From NCBI GenBank assembly GCA_020062605.1, contig JAGUWA010000221.1:1-10787 (forward strand): a DNA stretch of 10,787 nt, written 5' to 3'. Every line of letters starts with the position of its first letter. Position 1 is the stretch's first letter. Below, piece after piece: positions 6,776-10,787 of the stretch. The position numbers and the translations under genes were made by a program. The DNA is from Parvibaculum sp. (GTDB lineage: Bacteria; Pseudomonadota; Alphaproteobacteria; Parvibaculales; Parvibaculaceae). Under the pieces are notes generated by a model. The model was not told the DNA's origin, searched no databases, and worked only from the letters and a program-made list of their open reading frames with translations.

Positions 6776-7515
6776 GCCCGGGTCTTCACGGCATCGGCGA
6801 GGCGGCGAAGGGTGGCGACGGTCGAAATGTCCGCCACCCCGTCCACCCGCTGAGGCCGGAAGTGACGCTGGAACGCAGCAACGACTGCCTTCGTCGTCTC
6901 GTCGTAGCGGCCAAGCACTTCGAGCCCGTAGCCGTAATCGGCGAGCATGTATTGCAGTTCGGCAACCGTGTCGCCGCGATCGCCTTGCGCAAGCACCGGA
7001 CCTTCGATGACAGGCTCCGGCTCGACCCACAAGCCGACACCGGCACGCGCAAGCCGCGCCCAGTCGAACCACTCGCCGGGGTCCGCCTTGCGCGCAGGCG
7101 CGACATCCGAATGTCCGAGCACGCGCCGCGCGGGGATCGGATGACGCGCGAGAATCTCGCGGCACAGGGTTTCCAGCGCCCGCATCTGCGCTTCCGGGTA
7201 AGGCGGACAACCGAAATCATGCCCGCCATTCACGATCTCGATACCGATGGAAAGGCCGTTGATATCGTTCTCGCCCGCCCATTGCGCAACGCCCGCATGC
7301 CAGGCGCGCTTCTCTTCCGGCACCATGCGCGTGACGGCACCGGCTTCATCGACCATGTAATGCGCCGAGACCTTCGCCGCCGGATCGCAGAGCCGCGACG
7401 CAGCCGCCTCCCCGCTTTCCATGCCCGTATAATGCAGCAGCAGAATGTCGGCGGCGCGCCCGGCCGGGCGGTCGTCGAAATTGGGCGATGGCCGTTCGAT
7501 GCAGTCCATCGGCAT
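6772..7515 (-). CDS. ampD: N-acetylmuramoyl-L-alanine amidase (AmpD-like) with peptidoglycan-binding domain
   Basis: This 247-residue protein is an Amidase_2 enzyme that cleaves the bond between MurNAc and L-alanine. AmpD types act in the cytoplasm on anhydromuropeptides during wall recycling. Zinc ligands appear as H28 (LLLHYTG), H135 (GHSDVAP, 134-140) and D145 (ADPG), with E93 in GIEIVN and K143 matching the catalytic residues of the family. No signal peptide is visible, which supports a cytosolic role. Residues about 176-243 form a PG_binding_1 domain (LAQGDRGDTVAELQYML), common in alphaproteobacterial AmpD but absent from the E. coli enzyme. The start at 7515 forms TGATG with the transporter stop and has GGGG 5 bases upstream. 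An ATG at 7509 is also in frame. Confidence 0.93.
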   Translation of the reverse strand: MPMDCIERPSPNFDDRPAGRAADILLLHYTGMESGEAAASRLCDPAAKVSAHYMVDEAGAVTRMVPEEKRAWHAGVAQWAGENDINGLSIGIEIVNGGHDFGCPPYPEAQMRALETLCREILARHPIPARRVLGHSDVAPARKADPGEWFDWARLARAGVGLWVEPEPVIEGPVLAQGDRGDTVAELQYMLADYGYGLEVLGRYDETTKAVVAAFQRHFRPQRVDGVADISTVATLRRLADAVKTRA

Positions 7516-8381
7516 CAGAACCCCGTATCCACGATCCGCTTCTGGCGGATCGACACGATGAGAACGCCGGTCAAGGCGACGAGAGCGCCGACGATCATAC
7601 GCGTGGTCAGGAGTTCGCCAAGAAGCGTCACCGCAAAAAAGACGGTGAAGACCGGCGAGAGCAGCGTCAGCGGCGCCGTCTGCGTCACCTCGTAACGTTG
7701 CAGGAGGTAGTAGATGCCCGCATGCCCGACCAGGCTCGATGCGAAGGCGACGTAGAAGACGCCGGACCATTGGAGCAGCGTCGCCGTCATCACCGTGCCG
7801 GCGAGGTTTCCCTCGAAGGCCAGCGACGCGCCGAGCATCAACGGCGCGGCGGCAACCGCCACCCAGGCCTGCAACTCGAACACGCCCACATTCCTGATCT
7901 GCCGCTGATAGATCGTGCCCACCGAGCCGACAAGCGCCGAGGCGACGACAAAAAGCAGACCGTCGATATAGGTGAAGACCACCGGGTCGAAGCTGATGAT
8001 CATGACGCCGAGGAAGGACAGCGAAATGCCGAGCCAGCGCCGCCAGTAGACTTCTTCCTTCAGGAACACGATGGACATGATCGTGGCGAAGGGCACACCG
8101 AGCTGGCTCGTCACCGCGACGACCGACGCGTTGGAAAGCGAAAGCCCCACAAAGAAGAAGCCGAAGCCGACCGGCCCCGCGCAGAGCGCGATGATGATGA
8201 CTTCCTTCATCCGCCCACGGTGTATCTTGAGGAACGGAAACAGCACGAGCACGATCAGCGTGAAGCGCAACGCCGCGAAGAGCAGCGGCGGAAAATGGTC
8301 GAGCGACAGCTTCGCCATGATCAGGGCAAAGCCCCAGATCAGGTTGATCAGCACCATGAAGCCCAGATGGAGGGGGGTCAT
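7515..8381 (-). CDS. EamA/DMT-family membrane transporter
   Basis: A 288-residue, very hydrophobic protein with about ten predicted membrane helices. It is built as two related five-helix halves, the layout of the drug/metabolite transporter (DMT) superfamily with EamA domains. The first helix carries NLIWGFALIMAKLSL, close to the typical N-W-G-x-x-(F/P) start of the fold. The second half includes the family-like APLTLLSPVFTVFFAV and GALVALTGVLIV. Members export amino acids, metabolites or drugs, and the substrate cannot be told from sequence. The gene is read in tandem with ampD through a TGATG overlap, so the two probably share a transcript. Its own ribosome site is weak. A GAATC (CcrM-type GANTC) lies just before the start codon and could be chance. 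Confidence 0.9.
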   Translation of the reverse strand: MTPLHLGFMVLINLIWGFALIMAKLSLDHFPPLLFAALRFTLIVLVLFPFLKIHRGRMKEVIIIALCAGPVGFGFFFVGLSLSNASVVAVTSQLGVPFATIMSIVFLKEEVYWRRWLGISLSFLGVMIISFDPVVFTYIDGLLFVVASALVGSVGTIYQRQIRNVGVFELQAWVAVAAAPLMLGASLAFEGNLAGTVMTATLLQWSGVFYVAFASSLVGHAGIYYLLQRYEVTQTAPLTLLSPVFTVFFAVTLLGELLTTRMIVGALVALTGVLIVSIRQKRIVDTGF

Positions 8382-8532
8382 CGCGAATCCATGCTTTCCG
8401 GACGCCCTGTTCGGCCAGCGTCTTGCGGCCCGTTGTTAGCGCAGCCCGGACGCCGCGCATAGGGCGGGAAAAGAGAAAAAAGGACCTGTCAGCCAGCCCC
8501 GACCGGGGATAAATAGCCCGTTTTCAGGCCGA

Positions 8533-8561
8533 CTGTCATTGATATGTCACTGAACCGTCGC
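8533..8561 (+). promoter_or_regulatory. Candidate Pho box, three 11-bp repeats (third degenerate)
   Basis: CTGTCAT, ATGTCAC and CCGTCGC are spaced by TGAT and TGAA, an exact 11-base period as in PhoB sites. It shares GCCGACTGTCAT with the element 137 bases further on. It points away from the transporter gene, whose start is about 150 bases away on the other strand, and toward the 3' end of the djlA-like gene, so the target is uncertain. Confidence 0.5.
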
Positions 8562-8669
8562 AAGCCGCCGAAGCCGGAAATCGGGGTACGCGTTTCCCGG
8601 CGCGATTTCCCGGAAGCTCGTCCCCGATCCGCTCCTGAGAAAGAAATATCCCCGGGGTTCCACCGCCGA

Positions 8670-8698
8670 CTGTCATCGTAACGTCACCGAAACGTCAC
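8670..8698 (+). promoter_or_regulatory. Candidate Pho box, three 11-bp repeats
   Basis: CTGTCAT, ACGTCAC and ACGTCAC are spaced by CGTA and CGAA, again with an 11-base period. All three heptamers keep the GTCA core. No obvious -10 element or gene start follows on the plus strand before the antisense end of the djlA-like gene. Confidence 0.5.
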
Positions 8699-8812
8699 GA
8701 AACGCTGGGGCCTTCTTCTCCCCGACCTTTCGTCGTCTGATCCGCAATGTTTCCGGTTCCACGGCCGATCCGGTTTTACCTGCTCAATACCTGGAAGGCG
8801 CCGCGCGAATAC

Positions 8813-9523
8813 TCAGCCCGCGATGCCGCGCTGTTTCGCAATCCGCCCATAGGCGACATTGATTGCGGCGAGCTTCTCGTTGGCGATGGTCACCAGTTCC
8901 CTCGGCACGCCACGGGCGATCAGCGTGTCGGGATGGTTTTCCCGGACGAGGCGCCGATAGGCCTTCTTGAGGTCTTCGTCGGAAATATCGGGCGTGATGC
9001 CGAGCACGAGATAGGGGTCGCCCTTCTCCTGGCCGAGATGGCTTGCCCGGATGCGCGCGAACTCGATTTCCGAGAAGCCGAAAATGTCGGCGACGGTGCG
9101 CAGATAGTCGAGCTCCTGGGGATGGACATGACCGTCGGCCTTGGCGATGTGGAACAGCGCGTCGAGCACGTCTTCGAGCATTGCCGGCCGGTCCTGATAG
9201 ATGCGGGCGACCTGGCGCGCATAGGCTTCGAACCCCGCGACGTCCTGCTGGGCGACCTTGTAGACGCGCGCGACGTTCCGCGCCTCGCCCGGCGGCACCT
9301 TGAATATCTCCTCGAAGGCCCGGATCTCTGAATCGCTGACCTCGCCGTCGGCCTTCGCCATCTTGGCCGAGAGCGCGATGAGGGCGATCGTAAACACGAC
9401 TTCGCTGTCCTGGAGAGCGCGGTCGATGACGATATGTCCGGCGACCGCGCCCAGGAGCGCACCCAATGGCCCACCGACGGCTAGTCCCACGCCGGCGCCA
9501 GCGATTTTTCCCCAAATCGACAT
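8813..9523 (-). CDS. DjlA-like co-chaperone with TerB-like and J domains
   Basis: The 236-residue protein begins with a glycine-rich hydrophobic stretch (about residues 8-33: GAGVGLAVGGPLGALLGAV) that may associate with the membrane. An all-helical TerB-like domain follows at about 40-160, with the repeated acidic pattern KADGEVSDSE at 57-66 and KADGHVHPQE at 128-137. The C-terminal J domain runs from about 169 (DPYLVLGI) to 230 and contains HPD at 197-199, needed to stimulate the ATPase of DnaK. This order is that of DjlA-type membrane co-chaperones, though E. coli DjlA is longer. No clear Shine-Dalgarno precedes the ATG. In related alphaproteobacteria this gene often sits next to ampD; here a transporter separates them. 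Confidence 0.88.
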   Translation of the reverse strand: MSIWGKIAGAGVGLAVGGPLGALLGAVAGHIVIDRALQDSEVVFTIALIALSAKMAKADGEVSDSEIRAFEEIFKVPPGEARNVARVYKVAQQDVAGFEAYARQVARIYQDRPAMLEDVLDALFHIAKADGHVHPQELDYLRTVADIFGFSEIEFARIRASHLGQEKGDPYLVLGITPDISDEDLKKAYRRLVRENHPDTLIARGVPRELVTIANEKLAAINVAYGRIAKQRGIAG

Positions 9524-9642
9524 GGAGAGAGATTAGGACGTTTTTCTCCGTCTCGCACCTGCGAAATCGGCGGATGACCTTGCGTAAATGAGGGGGCGGC
9601 CGCAGATGACACTCACGGGTCGGCAGGACTCAAAATCAACGT

Positions 9643-9746
9643 CGTCATCGCGAGGCCGCCATCAGGCGGCCGTGGCGATCCAGGGGCGGCGGGCACCGAG
9701 CGAGCGGCCCCTGGATTGCTTCGTCGCGTCGCTCCTCGCAATGACG
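9643..9746. repeat. Large compound palindromic intergenic element
   Basis: The ends CGTCATCGCGAGG (9643-9655) and CCTCGCAATGACG (9734-9746) are complementary except for one wobble position. Inside, ATCCAGGGGC (9678-9687) pairs with GCCCCTGGAT (9707-9716). A perfect 7-bp hairpin, GGCCGCC-ATCA-GGCGGCC (9654-9671), sits on the left arm. The whole can fold as one long branched hairpin. Elements with CGTCATTGCGAGGAGC ends recur between genes in many alphaproteobacterial genomes, so this is probably a dispersed repeat of REP/MITE type. Confidence 0.8.
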
Positions 9747-9795
9747 GGAGAAAGCTGAATGCCTTGCAGGGCCATCGCACCGCTCGTTTCCCCTG

Positions 9796-9855
9796 CTCAC
9801 CCCTCCCCTAAAAATCCTGCCGGATTTTTAGACCTTCCCACAGGGGGAGGGTGAG
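9796..9855. repeat. Second palindromic element, A/T-rich hairpin inside a G/C-rich stem
   Basis: The core CTAAAAATCC-TGCC-GGATTTTTAG (9808-9831) is a perfect 10-bp hairpin. It is flanked by CTCACCCCTCCCC (9796-9808) and GGGGGAGGGTGAG (9843-9855), which pair with one mismatch. The layout matches a dispersed intergenic palindrome seen in rhizobial-type genomes. It could also act as a bidirectional terminator, although no T-run follows the outer stem. It ends 33 bases before the next start codon. Confidence 0.75.
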
Positions 9856-9888
9856 ACAGATGAGAGGGCCTGTGGCAGGTTGCACCGC

Positions 9889-10787
9889 ATGACGGAAATC
9901 GACATGCGCGACAACCGCTGGGACTTCTGGATCGACCGGGGCGGCACCTTTACCGATGTGATCGGCAAGGCGCCGGACGGAAGCCTGCGGGCGATGAAGC
10001 TTCTCTCCGAGAATCCGGAGCACTACGAGGATGCGGCACTGCAAGGCATCCGCGACCTGCTCGGCGTGGCGGCGGGCGAACCGCTGCCCGCAGGACGCAT
10101 CGGCGCGGTGAAGATGGGCACGACCGTCGCGACCAATGCCCTGCTGGAGCGCAAGGGCGACCGGACGCTTCTCCTGACGACGCACGGCTTCCGCGATGCG
10201 CTGGCCATCGGCTATCAGGCAAGACCGCATCTCTTCCGCCTCAAGATCGAAAAACCCGAACAGCTTTATGAGCGCGTGACGGAGGTGAGCGAACGCGTGA
10301 CGGCGGAAGGCGAGGTTCTGACGCCGCTCGACCGCGAGGAGACGCGGCGCGCGCTTCAAAGCGCCTTCGATGCAGGCATCCGCTCTGTCGCCATCTCTTT
10401 CCTGCATGGCTACCGCCATCCCGCGCATGAAAGGACGGCGGGCGAGATCGCGCGCGAAATCGGGTTCACGCAGATTTCGCTCGGGCACCGCGTGAGCCCC
10501 CTCATCAAATTCGTCTCGCGCGGCGACACGACGGTCGTCGACGCCTATCTCTCGCCGCTGCTGCGGCGCTATGTGGACCGCATCGCGGATGCCATCGGAA
10601 CGAAGGATGCCGGGACGCGGCTCTTCTTCATGCAGTCTTCCGGCGGGCTCACCGACGCGGCCCTCTTTCAGGGCAAGGATGCGATCCTGTCCGGACCGGC
10701 GGGCGGCATTGCCGGCGCGGCTGCGACGGCGACGCAGGTGGGGTTCGCGCGCGTCATCGGCTTCGACATGGGCGGCACCTCGACGGA
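9889..10787 (+). CDS. 5-oxoprolinase / hydantoinase A-type protein, N-terminal part
   Basis: The reading frame is open from ATG 9889 to the window end (299 full codons). It opens with DNRWDFWIDRGGTFTDVIG (8-26) and continues through KLLSENPEHY. It contains GTTVATNALLERKG (77-90), a motif of the hydantoinase/oxoprolinase N-terminal domain, and at the end FDMGGTST, the start of the second actin-like ATPase motif. ATP-dependent 5-oxoprolinase opens pyroglutamate to glutamate in the cytoplasm. The WxFWIDRGGTFTD opening and SENP segment favour the long fused 5-oxoprolinase (about 1,200 residues) over a separate HyuA subunit, but the C-terminal half is not visible. A weak GGCAGG lies upstream, and a second ATG is at codon 6. 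The palindrome at 9796-9855 occupies its upstream region. Confidence 0.88.
   Translation, partial: MTEIDMRDNRWDFWIDRGGTFTDVIGKAPDGSLRAMKLLSENPEHYEDAALQGIRDLLGVAAGEPLPAGRIGAVKMGTTVATNALLERKGDRTLLLTTHGFRDALAIGYQARPHLFRLKIEKPEQLYERVTEVSERVTAEGEVLTPLDREETRRALQSAFDAGIRSVAISFLHGYRHPAHERTAGEIAREIGFTQISLGHRVSPLIKFVSRGDTTVVDAYLSPLLRRYVDRIADAIGTKDAGTRLFFMQSSGGLTDAALFQGKDAILSGPAGGIAGAAATATQVGFARVIGFDMGGTST

Larger units (their letters stand above)
8382..8812. other. Non-coding spacer between djlA-like gene and transporter
   Basis: No convincing gene is seen in these 431 bases on either strand. They hold two Pho-box-like elements and an imperfect stem made by GGAAATCG (8576-8583) and CGATTTCC (8603-8610), with an inner GGG/CCC. 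A T-run on the minus strand at 8475-8482 follows a short CCCC/GGGG hairpin at a distance and is not a clear terminator. The spacer is the only place for a promoter of the transporter-ampD pair. A TATTTA at 8516-8511 on the minus strand is a possible -10. Confidence 0.5.

Noticed and set aside
6772..8460. 562-codon minus-strand frame that would fuse an upstream region to AmpD
   Set aside because: Its first 315 residues run out of frame through the transporter gene and are Arg/Cys/His-rich. The true ampD start is the ATG at 7515.
7488..8462. 324-codon plus-strand frame opposite the transporter
   Set aside because: It is a highly charged mirror of membrane-helix codons, the usual antisense shadow of a hydrophobic protein.
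8747..9331. 194-codon plus-strand frame downstream of the Pho-like boxes
   Set aside because: It would be an attractive PhoB target by position, but it is antisense to the TerB/J-domain gene, lacks a ribosome site and has no recognisable domain.
9808..10488. 226-codon minus-strand frame opposite the 5-oxoprolinase start
   Set aside because: The plus-strand frame carries clear oxoprolinase motifs; the minus frame is its shadow.

Overview
The window is high-GC chromosomal DNA that reads as alphaproteobacterial. The division and cell-wall (dcw) operon, a type A RNase P RNA gene, and ampD and djlA homologues lie together in an order familiar from Rhizobiales-like genomes. Apparent CtrA and GTTC-N7-GTTC (alphaproteobacterial LexA) sites fit the same group. 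A Parvibaculum-like or related genus is possible, but the genus cannot be fixed from the sequence alone.

Layout. Bases 1-5429 (minus strand) hold the front of the dcw operon, transcribed right to left: mraZ, rsmH, ftsL, ftsI, murE and the first part of murF. Four of the five junctions are 4-base ATGA stop/start overlaps; only ftsI to murE has a gap (70 bases). Bases 5430-5896 hold no convincing gene but are dense with candidate regulatory sites: five 10-bp-phased MraZ boxes over a promoter, a perfect CtrA-type site, a LexA-type direct repeat and a Pho box. Bases 5897-6272 (minus) are rnpB. Bases 6376-6775 (plus) are a decayed zinc-binding dehydrogenase/quinone oxidoreductase gene whose stop codon overlaps the stop of ampD. 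Bases 6772-8381 (minus) are an EamA-type transporter and ampD, joined by a TGATG overlap. Bases 8382-8812 are a non-coding spacer with two more Pho-box-like elements. Bases 8813-9523 (minus) are a TerB plus J-domain (DjlA-like) protein. Bases 9524-9888 carry two unrelated palindromic repeat elements. Bases 9889-10787 (plus) are the N-terminal quarter or so of a 5-oxoprolinase-type gene that leaves the window.

How it fits together. MurE and MurF build the peptidoglycan precursor, FtsI cross-links it at the septum, FtsL belongs to the divisome, and AmpD recycles anhydromuropeptides. RsmH modifies 16S rRNA and MraZ is the likely autoregulator. The most notable feature is the mraZ upstream region. 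There, cell-cycle (CtrA), DNA-damage (LexA), phosphate (PhoB) and autoregulatory (MraZ) sites appear within about 360 bases. All regulatory assignments rest on motif reading only.
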